NCBI RefSeq assembly: GCF_013032445.1
Contig: NZ_WQCA01000020.1
Coordinates: 1-51,576, forward strand
Direction of reading: 5' to 3'
Length of the DNA stretch: 51,576 nucleotides
From: Ruegeria arenilitoris
GTDB lineage: Bacteria > Pseudomonadota > Alphaproteobacteria > Rhodobacterales > Rhodobacteraceae
A program made the position numbers and the translations under genes. Positions 33,596 to 42,208 of this stretch are shown here, piece after piece (within the stretch, counting starts at the first letter, position 1; each line of letters starts with the position of its first letter). The notes beneath the pieces were generated by a model. It had not been told where the DNA came from and did not search any database. It saw only the letters and a list, made by a program, of their open reading frames with translations.

Positions 33596-33619
33596 AGTCA
33601 GCTTTCCTGGGGGCAGCAG

Positions 33620-34570
33620 CTAGGCGCAGAACGGCGAGTCCGATGTCCACCGGTGAATATCTATATGCGGCTGTCCAGACAGCCTTGCTCGTGCCGCCTC
33701 CCAGTTGGCCTTGCAGACTCGCCAATCTCGCAGCTCGGTTTCAGGGCGCGATCTGGACCTCGCGATGAAGCTGGGGAAATGATCTCGACCGGTGGGTTGG
33801 CCCGCCGCACTGAAGCGGATGTCGAACGACCAGCGGAACCGGTCCGTTTCATTGACCAGCGAAGCATGTGGCGTCAAAGGGTGAAACAGGATGATCCCGC
33901 CCGCCTTGACAGGAAGGGGCACGGCTCGGTCTTCGTCAATGAACCCGTCGGCAATGCCTGTCTGCGTTCGCGCGCAATGCGGCAGGATGGATTGGTCCTG
34001 TGCCTTTGGCAACACTTGCAGGCAGCCGTTTTCGACCGTTGCATCGTTGACGGCGATCCACACCGTGACCATGTCGGTCTGGTCCGCATCCTCCAACGCG
34101 ACCGCCCGGTCCTGATGCCAGTCCGTTGCGGTGATGTGTGCGCGCACCTCATCCTTGGACAGCTTGAGGGCAGGGGGCTTCAGCCGAACGTGCTGGATCG
34201 GATTGCTGACCAACTCTGGCCCGATCAACTGCTCGACAATGTCAAGCATGGGCCGGGCCGTCAGCAAGTCGAACACTGCGGGCCCAATATGGAACGGTGT
34301 GTCCGCCATGATCCGATCGCCGGGCAACGAGATGTCCAGCGGCTGGAAATAGTCGCAACCGGCCTGATAGGCGGACAGAAGTTTGTCCCAGAAGATCATT
34401 CTTGACGGTTCGTCCGTGACCAGCCCTTTTTCGTACCAACCGTCATAGAGCCGGTTCAGGACATCCGAGTATTCGGCCTGTACCCGATCCAGGACATCGG
34501 CCGGAATAACATCCTCGAGCACGAGGTATCCGTCCGTCTGGAACTTGCCAATCTGATCTTGTGTCAGCAT
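33620..34570 (-). CDS. PhyH-family Fe(II)/2-oxoglutarate dioxygenase
   Basis: This 316-residue protein of the phytanoyl-CoA dioxygenase family opens with FQTDGYLVLEDVIPADVLD. The facial-triad residues are visible in ATDWHQDRA (His-x-Asp) and LTPHASLVNETDRFRWSFDIRF (second His, then the 2-oxoglutarate-binding Arg). Family members hydroxylate or demethylate small molecules, including osmolytes and modified sugars. Being between the TRAP large subunit (gap 10 bases) and uxaA suggests it modifies the imported compound before the dehydratase, but no substrate can be read. A second family member is at 49072. Confidence 0.87.
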   Translation of the reverse strand: MLTQDQIGKFQTDGYLVLEDVIPADVLDRVQAEYSDVLNRLYDGWYEKGLVTDEPSRMIFWDKLLSAYQAGCDYFQPLDISLPGDRIMADTPFHIGPAVFDLLTARPMLDIVEQLIGPELVSNPIQHVRLKPPALKLSKDEVRAHITATDWHQDRAVALEDADQTDMVTVWIAVNDATVENGCLQVLPKAQDQSILPHCARTQTGIADGFIDEDRAVPLPVKAGGIILFHPLTPHASLVNETDRFRWSFDIRFSAAGQPTGRDHFPSFIARSRSRPETELRDWRVCKANWEAARARLSGQPHIDIHRWTSDSPFCA

Positions 34571-34580
34571 GGGCGCGACC

Positions 34581-36203
34581 TCACAACAGCAGCGCGATGA
34601 TGCCCGGCCAGATCAGAAGAACGGAAAGCGCCAGCAGCTGGATCCCGATGAATGGCAGGAAGCCGCGGAAGATATCCGTCAGACTGATATGCGGCGGGGC
34701 CACGGACTTCAGGTAGAACGCGGCCGGGCCAAAAGGGGGCGAGAGGAAGCTGACCTGCATGTTCATACAGAACACGACGCCGAACCAGATGGCGACATGA
34801 CTCGGCTCCAACTGGCCAAAGACTCCGATTTCCTCGATAGGAAGGCGCAGGACGATCGGCAGAAAGACCGGAATGATCAACAGCACGATGCCGACCCAAT
34901 CCATGAATGCGCCCATGAACAGCAAGATCAGCATCATCACCAGAATGACCAGCATAGTCGGCAGCTCCTGGCCGACGATAAGGTCGGCCACGTACTGGGG
35001 CCCGCCAGCAATAGTGTAGGCACCCGCCAGCGCGGCAGCCCCGATCGTAACCCAGATGATGGTGCCTGTGGATTTTAGGGTTCGCATCAAGCTGTCCCAA
35101 ACCAGCTCGAACGATCCTTCGCCACGCAGGATGGCGATGATCAGAACGGCGAAGGCGCCCATGCCTGCAGCCTCGGTGATGCCTGTGATCCCGCCATAGA
35201 TCGAGCCGAGCACCACGCCGATGACAACCAGCGGCGCGACGAGACCTTTGCCCATTTCCCACCCGATTTTAGCGCGTGCTCTGCCAAAGACGAAGAAGAT
35301 CAGCAGAAGGGCAACGATCGTGATACCCGCAAACCAGGGCAGGTAGTCAGCTGTTCCCAGCCGCGCAGGCTCGCCCTGGCTGGCAGCGTTCGAGCCTGAG
35401 AGCTCGAAGAACGCGGCCCGGATAAACAGAACGGTGGAAAAACCGGCGACTACGATGCTCATGAAGGCCCCAAACAGTTTGCGTTTTTCTACCGGTTCGG
35501 GGTCGTTCGGGTCCGGTTCCGGCAGCGGAGCGTGATGAGGATTCAGCCGCGTGCGGATGATGATGTACAGGATGATCATCGAGGCCAACATGAAGCCGGG
35601 AATGAAAGACGCGGTGAACAGCGACTTGATCGAAGTTTCGGTGATCAGCCCATAGATGATCAGAACGATGGAAGGAGGGATCATGGTGCCCAGCGACCCC
35701 GAGGCGCAGATGACGCCGATCGCGAGATTCTGATCGTACCCGAGGCGCAGCATCTGGGGAAGGGCGATAAGGCCCAGCAGGACAACCTCACCACCGATTA
35801 TGCCGGACATGGCCGCCATGATCACCGCCATGATCGAGGTCACGATCGCGATGCCGCCGCGTGTTCTGGACAGCCAGACATTCAGCGACGAATACATGTC
35901 ACGCGCGATCCCGGACCGCTCTAGCAGCGACGCCATGAAGATAAACAATGGCACTGATATGAGCACGTAGTCCGTTAAGAGCCCGTATATCTTCTGCGCC
36001 AGAATATAAAGCGGCCCGGTGCCTGGCCGACCGGTGAGGACCCCGTCGCCGAATGAAAATGGGTTCAAAAGCAGTGTCGGTTCGAACTTCAGGACAAGAA
36101 CCAGAACCGCAAGGGAAGCCGAGGCCAGACCCAAAGGCATCCCGATCGCCAGAAGCACGATCAGGGCGACCATCAGGATGAGTGAGATTGTTCCAATATC
36201 CAT
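34581..36203 (-). CDS. dctM: TRAP transporter large permease, long DctM type
   Basis: This 540-residue DctM is longer than the 428-residue copy at 3039 because of an insert rich in Pro, Asp and Glu (HAPLPEPDPNDPEPVEKRKLF) and extra hydrophobic segments. It has GIIGGEVVLLGLIALPQML, SGSLGTMIPPSIVLIIYGL and MNMQVSFLSPPFGPAAFYL. Long DctM and DctQ forms go with the TakP-like binding proteins for keto and hydroxy monocarboxylates. It shares one base with the dctQ stop (TGATG). Confidence 0.92.
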   Translation of the reverse strand: MDIGTISLILMVALIVLLAIGMPLGLASASLAVLVLVLKFEPTLLLNPFSFGDGVLTGRPGTGPLYILAQKIYGLLTDYVLISVPLFIFMASLLERSGIARDMYSSLNVWLSRTRGGIAIVTSIMAVIMAAMSGIIGGEVVLLGLIALPQMLRLGYDQNLAIGVICASGSLGTMIPPSIVLIIYGLITETSIKSLFTASFIPGFMLASMIILYIIIRTRLNPHHAPLPEPDPNDPEPVEKRKLFGAFMSIVVAGFSTVLFIRAAFFELSGSNAASQGEPARLGTADYLPWFAGITIVALLLIFFVFGRARAKIGWEMGKGLVAPLVVIGVVLGSIYGGITGITEAAGMGAFAVLIIAILRGEGSFELVWDSLMRTLKSTGTIIWVTIGAAALAGAYTIAGGPQYVADLIVGQELPTMLVILVMMLILLFMGAFMDWVGIVLLIIPVFLPIVLRLPIEEIGVFGQLEPSHVAIWFGVVFCMNMQVSFLSPPFGPAAFYLKSVAPPHISLTDIFRGFLPFIGIQLLALSVLLIWPGIIALLL

Positions 36204-37045
36204 CAGTCTTGTCCCACCGCTCTTTTGATCATTTCAATTTCGTCTTCGTCCGGTTCATCTGTGTGGATTTCCGGTTCTTTGTTCCAATCCGCGATCAAGT
36301 TCAAAATTGCTTGCATTGCGACGAGCGTAATCACGATCAGCACCATCGGCTGCAACGTCGCCGGGATCGGAGGATTGAAGGCAGAGCCATAAAGCTCCCA
36401 TTTATAGAGCTTGTTGACGAACACCTGTTTGTAGCTGCCGTAGACCAAAAAGAAGGCAAATAGCACGATCAGTATTGTCGAAACCGTATCAAAAACACGC
36501 TGAAGCCAACGTGGAACTGCGTCGTATAGCAGGAATATTCGAATGTGACTGCGTTGCTGCATGGCGTAGTAGCCAGACATCAAAAATACAAAGCTGGCGA
36601 ACCAGAGTGTCATTTCGTTGGCCCACTCGGTCGGCTTTTCCAGGATATAACGCATGAAGACTTCGTAGAGCATGACTACAGTCATGATTGCGATCATCAT
36701 CATCGTAACTCGGCCTATGAACAGGGCGAAACGATCCATAATCGTAGAACCTTCGAACTCCATCGTCGCTGCTCGCACGGTCTTTGTACCGATCACTGCA
36801 AGGAACGGTAGCAGGACGAGCGCGGCCACGTCGATGATGTCGACATACCCCCCGAACACGCCAGACAATTCGGGCGTGACGTCGCTGCGCAGATAAATTT
36901 CCGTTACCTGACTTTTGAGGGATTCAGATGTGTAAGGCAGCCAATCCAATAGGAATGCTGGGAGATGCCAAACAAGCCAACTGGCAGTCGCGACGAAGGC
37001 CAACGGTATGAGCCATTCAATTGGTCCGCCTAAATTCTTGTGCAT
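36203..37045 (-). CDS. dctQ: TRAP transporter small membrane subunit, long DctQ type
   Basis: This 280-residue membrane protein starts at ATG 37045, 9 bases after GAGGG; the longer frame to 37111 runs into the upstream gene. An N-terminal extension (IEWLIPLAFVATASWLVWHLPAFLL and LVLLPFLAVIGTKTV) precedes the four-helix DctQ core (LYEVFMRYILEKPTEWANEMTLWFAS). The C-terminus is acidic (DEPDEDEIEMIKRAVGQD). It forms the transporter with the long DctM. Confidence 0.88.
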   Translation of the reverse strand: MHKNLGGPIEWLIPLAFVATASWLVWHLPAFLLDWLPYTSESLKSQVTEIYLRSDVTPELSGVFGGYVDIIDVAALVLLPFLAVIGTKTVRAATMEFEGSTIMDRFALFIGRVTMMMIAIMTVVMLYEVFMRYILEKPTEWANEMTLWFASFVFLMSGYYAMQQRSHIRIFLLYDAVPRWLQRVFDTVSTILIVLFAFFLVYGSYKQVFVNKLYKWELYGSAFNPPIPATLQPMVLIVITLVAMQAILNLIADWNKEPEIHTDEPDEDEIEMIKRAVGQD

Positions 37046-37061
37046 CGCGTAACCCTCGTCC

Positions 37062-38231
37062 CTATCCTTCGATCCTGTAGTGATCGATAAAGTCTCGATC
37101 CGGTTCGACACCCAGTCCCGGGCCTGTCGGGATCATGACACGGCCGTTGTTGGCCTTGACCTGATTCTGAATTTCCAGCGGAACGGTCAGCAGATCGTCC
37201 CTAAACTTGTTGTCCGTGGTGTCAAACTCCAGCATCGGCTCCCATGGATGCAAACCGCCTGGAATTGCTGGCATGGCCGCCAGTAAATGCACATTAGTTG
37301 CGACGGCGATTGCGCTACCCCAGACGTGATTTACGACCGGAGTGAAATGTGCGTGGCATAGAGACAGTACCCTGAGATACTCTGAAATACCGCCCAAAGC
37401 GCATACTTCTGGCTGCGCTATGTCGATGCCGCGATTTTCAAGAAGATTGCGCCAGGCCCAACGATTGAAAACTGCCTCCCCGCCTGAGATGTTAACTTTA
37501 AGCGAAGTACGCAATTCGCGGTATCCGTCAATGTCTTCCGGCGCAACGGGTTCTTCGAACCAATATGCGTCCAGTTCTTCCAACGCCCGACCGACAAAAA
37601 ATGCGTCCGAAGTCGTATAGGCATGGTTTGCATCGACCATAATAGGAAAGTCGTCTCCAACTCCGCGTCGAACTGCTTCGCACAGCTTCACATCAGGCTT
37701 CGGGCCAAAGCCCGTTTTCATCTTGGTGGCGGTAAATCCCATTGCCTTGATCTTTGCGGCTTCATCCTCAAAACGGCTGGCCAGATTGGAAATCGGTTCA
37801 TCCCGGAGCATCATGCCGTAGCCGTAACAAGGAACGCTTGTGCGATGCGCGCCGCCGACAAGTTTATGGAGGGGTAGGCCAGAGATTTTGCCGGTGATAT
37901 CCCAAAGTGCGATGTCCACCCCGGACAAAGCCTGTATTGGCATTCCGCTTTGGCCATGGTCTCGCAAAAGGTTGTACACCTTGTGCCAGATCACGTCTTT
38001 GTCCAAAGGGTCCAAGCCAAGGACCATTGGTTGGATTACCTTTTCCACGATGGACTTGTTGGCTATGGCTACGTTTCCGGGACCAAAGCACTCCCCCCAA
38101 CCGGTTACTCCTTCATCTGTCTGAATCTCGACGAGATGGGTTGTGCGCTTGTCATAATACTGTTGCGAATAGCCCAGAACTTCCGGCATGTCGTACTGCA
38201 GTACGTGACTTATTATTCTGTTTATTTTCAT
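37062..38231 (-). CDS. MR/MLE-family enzyme, Gci-like (aldarolactone cycloisomerase type)
   Basis: This 389-residue enolase-superfamily protein has KxK-like TKMKTGF, IMVDANHAY (Asp), YWFEEPVAPED (Glu), GGEAVFNRW (Glu), and VVNHVWGSAIAVATNVH with the catalytic His. The N-terminal VLVEIQT-like strand, LRDHGQSGMPIQALSGVDIALWD and the C-terminal PIEP-like HPWEPMLEFDTTDNKFR resemble Agrobacterium galactarolactone cycloisomerase. It would open a lactone of an aldarate to a keto-deoxy acid. Sitting between the TRAP binding protein and the membrane subunits, it probably acts on the imported acid or its lactone. Confidence 0.82.
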   Translation of the reverse strand: MKINRIISHVLQYDMPEVLGYSQQYYDKRTTHLVEIQTDEGVTGWGECFGPGNVAIANKSIVEKVIQPMVLGLDPLDKDVIWHKVYNLLRDHGQSGMPIQALSGVDIALWDITGKISGLPLHKLVGGAHRTSVPCYGYGMMLRDEPISNLASRFEDEAAKIKAMGFTATKMKTGFGPKPDVKLCEAVRRGVGDDFPIMVDANHAYTTSDAFFVGRALEELDAYWFEEPVAPEDIDGYRELRTSLKVNISGGEAVFNRWAWRNLLENRGIDIAQPEVCALGGISEYLRVLSLCHAHFTPVVNHVWGSAIAVATNVHLLAAMPAIPGGLHPWEPMLEFDTTDNKFRDDLLTVPLEIQNQVKANNGRVMIPTGPGLGVEPDRDFIDHYRIEG

Positions 38232-38255
38232 TAATTTCGGAGCTCCGGAACCAAA

Positions 38256-38285
38256 TCGGAGAGGCCGTCTGCGCGGCCTATCCGA
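38256..38285 (-). promoter_or_regulatory. Intercistronic hairpin after the second dctP gene
   Basis: On the minus strand TCGGATAGGCCG (38285-38274) faces CGGCCTCTCCGA (38267-38256): twelve positions with one mismatch, around a 6-base loop. It lies 25 bases after the dctP stop and before the next gene. A second palindrome, CGGAGCTCCG (38238-38247), covers the ribosome site of that gene and may restrain its translation. There is no T-run, so partial termination or mRNA protection is more likely than full termination. Confidence 0.7.
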
Positions 38286-38310
38286 CAGTCGTCAATCAGC
38301 CGAAGCCCGA

Positions 38311-39324
38311 TTATTCCATGGCGCCCAGATTGCGCAGGAATTCGATGTGGCTTGCCAGAAGCGCTTGTGCTTCGGGAGTGGTAGCAAAATCGGTCCACCC
38401 AACCTGAACTGCAGCGCGGTAGGCGGCCAGATCTTCTGGTGTCCATTCGTAAAGCTGGATACCCTTTGAACGCAGGTCTTTGGCGGTTTGCGCGTTCTGC
38501 ACCTCGTTTATAGTCGCGTTATGCAGAGCCAAGCTATCCATTGCGACTTCTAAAATTTTCCGGTGATGGGCAGGCATCGCTTCCCAGACGTCCTTACGAC
38601 ATGCCAAATGGTCGGCCGGCATTGAGTGGAAGCCCGGATAGTTCGTATGTCCGGCAATTTCGTACAAGCCCAAACCCACGTTGTTAGTCAGGTTCGCTGC
38701 ATCAGCGCCGTCAATAATACCAGTTTCCAAAGCAGTGAAAATTTCGTTGAAATCCATCACGATCGGAGAAGCACCTAGTTCGGCGAACACTTTGGTCGCC
38801 AAGCCGGGGGGGGAGCGGAACTTCCAGTCTTTAAAGTCTTCAACCTTGGCAATCGGCTTGGTCGAAGAAAGCGATTCAGGACCGGGAATCCACCACCCAA
38901 CGAATTCCATGTCATAGCCATTGTACAGTTCGTTCAATGCATTGCGACCACCGCCATGGAGCAGCCAAGCCATCTGCTGATAGGGGTTTTGATATCCGCC
39001 AAGCAGGTCACCTGCGAATTGGAACGCCGGGTTTTTGCCGGTCTGGTAGCCACCACCAGTCATGTCGCAATCCAGAATACCTGTCGCTGCCGCGTCAAAA
39101 GTTTCAACCGATTTGACGACAGACGAAGAATAGAACATCTCGATTTCTATCTCGCCGTTGGACATTTCCGTGACATCTTCGATGAACTTTGCAGCCATTT
39201 GCCCGGACAACTGCTCGGGCGAGAAATGGGTTTGGATACGAAGTTTGGTCGTTTCGGCCATTGCGAAACCGGCTGCCATTGTTGTGGCTACGACCGCCAG
39301 GGCCGCTGTCTTGACTATTTTCAT
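38311..39324 (-). CDS. dctP: TRAP transporter solute-binding protein, TakP-like DctP
   Basis: This 337-residue periplasmic binding protein starts at ATG 39324 after GGGAGG and has a signal peptide (MKIVKTAALAVVATTMAAGFAMA). Segments such as LLHGGGRNALNELY, FVGWWIPGPESLSSTKPI, DWKFRSPPGLATKVF and PGFHSMPADHLACRKDVWEAM fit the TakP-like branch that binds keto- or hydroxy-monocarboxylates, often with a metal ion. It is the first gene of the long minus-strand block, facing a GntR regulator, and is followed by a strong hairpin. Confidence 0.9.
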   Translation of the reverse strand: MKIVKTAALAVVATTMAAGFAMAETTKLRIQTHFSPEQLSGQMAAKFIEDVTEMSNGEIEIEMFYSSSVVKSVETFDAAATGILDCDMTGGGYQTGKNPAFQFAGDLLGGYQNPYQQMAWLLHGGGRNALNELYNGYDMEFVGWWIPGPESLSSTKPIAKVEDFKDWKFRSPPGLATKVFAELGASPIVMDFNEIFTALETGIIDGADAANLTNNVGLGLYEIAGHTNYPGFHSMPADHLACRKDVWEAMPAHHRKILEVAMDSLALHNATINEVQNAQTAKDLRSKGIQLYEWTPEDLAAYRAAVQVGWTDFATTPEAQALLASHIEFLRNLGAME

Positions 39325-39422
39325 ATTGTCCTCCCAGACGTTGAGCATTGCGCGGGGTAAGAGATCTTGCCGTCTCCCTTGCCGTTACACTGCTAGACGT
39401 TAAGCCGAAGAATCGAATGCAA

Positions 39423-39462
39423 CAAGAATAAATTGAAATTACTAAAAATTTCGAGATTCTTG
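39423..39462. promoter_or_regulatory. Inverted repeat in the dctP/GntR intergenic region
   Basis: CAAGAAT (39423-39429) and ATTCTTG (39456-39462) are perfect 7-base arms 26 bases apart in an AT-rich region between divergent dctP and GntR genes. They could form an operator for the adjacent GntR protein or simply flank promoter sequence. No clear hexamers are called. Confidence 0.3.
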
Positions 39463-39522
39463 CAGTAAATCGAAAATAGGTATAGGACGCTAAATGGACA
39501 AAACTCGAAGGCGCATATTGGG

Positions 39523-40173
39523 ATGAACGAAGAAGTCGATATTTATCAAAATCTTAAGATGCGTTTGATCTCGAACGGATTCGAGCATGGGGCCAAGGTG
39601 CGGGCCGAAGAGTTACGTAAAGAGTATGGTTGTTCTGCGAGTGCGGTTCGTGAGGTTCTGTTTCGGTTGGCTGCTGTTGGGCTGGTGGATTTTCAAGAGC
39701 AGAGGGGTTTTCGTGTTCCAAACCGTTCGCCTCAGAAACTGATAGAGTTAACCCACATCCGGGTCTTGCTGGAGGCCGAAGGTACCGCAATGTCGATACG
39801 CAACGGCGGGGTGGATTGGGAAGCAAGATTGACGGCCGCGCATCACAAACTCAGCCATATCGAAAAACGCATTCACGCCACAGACGACCCGAGCGGCCTT
39901 ATCGAAATATGGTTTGCCTCGGAGAGGGAGTTTCACCAAACGCTTATTTCTGCCTGTGGCTCGGAAACCTTAAAACAAATGCATAGCCGAGTTTACGCGC
40001 AATTCAGACAGCAGTTGATGGTGGCAGATCGGAACTTTGAGTTCATTTCTCAAAACATAAGACACCATGCCGATATACTTGAAGCAGCATTGTCAGGGGA
40101 TGAGCAGTTAACAAGAGAAAAAATTCACGATCATCTGAAACGCCACCTAACTGGAAAGACGATGGGTGACTAA
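39523..40173 (+). CDS. GntR-family transcriptional regulator, FCD subfamily
   Basis: This 216-residue regulator has a winged HTH (about residues 5-66; AEELRKEYGCSASAVREVLFRL) and an FCD domain. E134 stands where most relatives have Asp, and H138, H182 and H204 complete the metal or effector site. It faces the TRAP/uxaA/kdgK block and converges with denD, overlapping its 3' end by four bases. The most likely target is the divergent minus-strand operon starting with dctP. Its effector would be the imported acid or KDG (inference). Confidence 0.88.
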   Translation: MNEEVDIYQNLKMRLISNGFEHGAKVRAEELRKEYGCSASAVREVLFRLAAVGLVDFQEQRGFRVPNRSPQKLIELTHIRVLLEAEGTAMSIRNGGVDWEARLTAAHHKLSHIEKRIHATDDPSGLIEIWFASEREFHQTLISACGSETLKQMHSRVYAQFRQQLMVADRNFEFISQNIRHHADILEAALSGDEQLTREKIHDHLKRHLTGKTMGD

Positions 40174-41138
40174 AGCCGTAAATCGTCTTCCAAATACACC
40201 TGAATGATTTCGTCGAAGCTTGATTCCGCCTTGAACCCCAACTCCAGAGCGCGATCTGTTTGAAAGTCGCGCGGCCAACTCTTAACTATTCTTTCGATTG
40301 CCTCGTCGGGTTCTCGCCTAATTAAGCCCACTGCATCTTGACCGGCCACATCGTGCAGCGCTTCGATTTGTTCGGCGACGGTGCAACTTACGCCCGGCAT
40401 GTTCAACGCGCGTCGATCATTCAAAAGCTGCGTGTCCATTGTTGCTGCGTGGGTCAAAAAAGTCGCAGCGGCGCGGGGGCTGGCGTGCCAGTGGCGAATA
40501 GTTTCGGCAACTGGCAAAACAGCCTCATTCCCATTCAAAGGCTCTCGGATTATACTTGAAAAGAAGGACGAAGCGGCAGCGTTGGCTTTGCCAGGGCGCA
40601 CACACAAAGTGGGCAAGCGTAAGGAAATACCGTCGATATATCCTTTCCTGCTGAAATCTGTGATCATCAATTCAGACGCCGCTTTCTGCGCTCCGTAACT
40701 GGTCAAAGGTGCCGAGAGGAACTCATCGCTTATCTTTTCGGGGAATGGTGACCCGAAAACTGCTATGGATGAGGCAAAAACCAGACGAGGTGTGTACTCG
40801 CTTCCTGATGCCTCGTGTTCATCTTTGAGTGCGTTCAGCAGTGCCCACGTCGCCATAAGGTTAACATCCCAGCCCAACGCAAAGTCTTTCTCAGCTTGGC
40901 CTGAAACGATAGCTGCAAGGTGAAATATTACGTCCGGGTGTTGAGCTGCAACCGACTTGGCGATGCCTGACGCAGTCAAACTCCCCACAATTTGTTTGCC
41001 TGGCGCACTGTCGAGCGGAAACGAGAGGTCGAACAGTGAGAATTGGGCATCTGCTCCAAAAGTCTCTTGGGTCGAAATGCGATGGGCCAGTTTCTGGCCC
41101 AGCATTCCTCCCCCGCCTATGACAAGGATCCGCGTCAC
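40170..41138 (-). CDS. NAD-dependent epimerase/dehydratase-fold dehydrogenase, DenD-like
   Basis: This 322-residue extended SDR has ILVIGGGGMLGQKLAHR (Rossmann), FHLAAIVSGQAEKDFALGWDVN, LVFASSIAVFG, and the SYGAQKAASELMITD active site (Tyr-x3-Lys). The SGQAE loop and overall pattern resemble D-erythronate dehydrogenase DenD and relatives. It would oxidise a four-carbon sugar acid. The gene is coupled by ATGA to the GarR-like gene upstream. No tetronate kinase or OtnI isomerase is near, so the complete erythronate route is not encoded here. Confidence 0.8.
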   Translation of the reverse strand: MTRILVIGGGGMLGQKLAHRISTQETFGADAQFSLFDLSFPLDSAPGKQIVGSLTASGIAKSVAAQHPDVIFHLAAIVSGQAEKDFALGWDVNLMATWALLNALKDEHEASGSEYTPRLVFASSIAVFGSPFPEKISDEFLSAPLTSYGAQKAASELMITDFSRKGYIDGISLRLPTLCVRPGKANAAASSFFSSIIREPLNGNEAVLPVAETIRHWHASPRAAATFLTHAATMDTQLLNDRRALNMPGVSCTVAEQIEALHDVAGQDAVGLIRREPDEAIERIVKSWPRDFQTDRALELGFKAESSFDEIIQVYLEDDLRL

Positions 41139-42022
41139 AGCATTCCATTCCGTTTTTTGAGTTCCAGATACAAAGCCGAATGATCCAGTTCGGCCCCATC
41201 CATTTCGTCTATCAGATATTCGAAACGATCGCGCACAGATTGGGTGCTAGGTAGCTCAACGCTCAGGCTTCGTGCCTCCTCTAGCGTGTTGTCCAAATCC
41301 TTTAATTGAAACTTAGATAAACCTCCGGGTACAAAATTTCCATCAGACATGCGTTCGCCATGTTGTTGTAAGATAATACTATCCGCAAAGCCCCCCTTCA
41401 GTGCGGCCCTCAACGCGGTGGGGTCTGCACCGCCTTGCTGAGCCAGTAGTGTCGCTTCGGCGACAGCCGATATTGTTACAGCGACAATTGTTTGATTGGC
41501 CAATTTGCACAATTGACCAGAACCACTTGGGCCTACATGCACAGGACGTCCCATTGCCGTCAGAACCGGCCGCACGCGCTCCAAAACGTCCTGATCGCCA
41601 CCGACCATGATCGCTAGGGTGCCAGTTTCGGCACCTACGGTGCCACCGGAAACCGGGGCATCCAGATGCTGCACCCCCATCGAGGACAATTGCGCGGATT
41701 GCTCTCTGGCGTGTTCGGGTTTGGCGCTGGACATATCAATCCAGATCATCCCCGGATTGAGTTGTTCACGGAAAGCCTCGTCAGAAAGTAGCGCGCCGGT
41801 CGCGTAACCATCCGAGAGCATGGTTATTATTACATCTGTACCCGAAACCGCCACCGGGGCAGTTTCCGCCAATGTCGCGCCTTCTGCTGTTAACGGTTTT
41901 GCCTTTTCCAAGCTGCGGTTCCATACAGTGAGCGGAAATTCGGCGCGCAAAATATTCCTCGCCATTGGAGCACCCATCAGGCCGGTTCCCAACAGAGCCA
42001 CTTTGAACTGTTTGCTTATCAT
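41135..42022 (-). CDS. GarR-like 2-hydroxy-3-oxopropionate (tartronate semialdehyde) reductase
   Basis: This 295-residue beta-hydroxyacid dehydrogenase has VALLGTGLMGAPM, DAPVSGGTVGAETGTLAIMVGG, and GSGQLCKLANQTIVAVTISAVAEA with the catalytic Lys and Asn. A C-terminal FQLKDLDNTLEEA and ELDHSALYLEL resemble E. coli GarR more than the other three paralogues here do. It would interconvert tartronate semialdehyde and glycerate. Encoded with DenD and opposite the XylD/FAH module, it probably handles a C2/C3 product. Confidence 0.83.
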   Translation of the reverse strand: MISKQFKVALLGTGLMGAPMARNILRAEFPLTVWNRSLEKAKPLTAEGATLAETAPVAVSGTDVIITMLSDGYATGALLSDEAFREQLNPGMIWIDMSSAKPEHAREQSAQLSSMGVQHLDAPVSGGTVGAETGTLAIMVGGDQDVLERVRPVLTAMGRPVHVGPSGSGQLCKLANQTIVAVTISAVAEATLLAQQGGADPTALRAALKGGFADSIILQQHGERMSDGNFVPGGLSKFQLKDLDNTLEEARSLSVELPSTQSVRDRFEYLIDEMDGAELDHSALYLELKKRNGML

Positions 42023-42120
42023 CTACTGTCCTTCCGAAGGTGCGCCACGCATGGTTATGGCCAAACCAAAATCTCTGTCATACGCTAACGGCTCTCGGCC
42101 CACATGCCAGAAGTCGTTGC

Positions 42121-42137
42121 GAAACCGACAAGGTTTC
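42121..42137. promoter_or_regulatory. Inverted repeat in the divergent GarR/SDR intergenic region
   Basis: GAAACC-GACAA-GGTTTC is a perfect 6-5-6 inverted repeat, 72 bases before the SDR start. It may be an operator or a hairpin in the 5' leader. No other feature is seen in 42023-42208. Confidence 0.35.
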
Positions 42138-42208
42138 TTTGCTTCTCGGTTGATCTGTGGAACGAAAAACACTTGTTCAGTTGCCACTTTAAGAGTCGGA
42201 ATGTTTAT

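Noticed and set aside
33620..34570. Phytanoyl-CoA hydroxylase in fatty acid oxidation
   Set aside because: The family name is historic; there is no fatty-acid gene nearby and the context is sugar acids.
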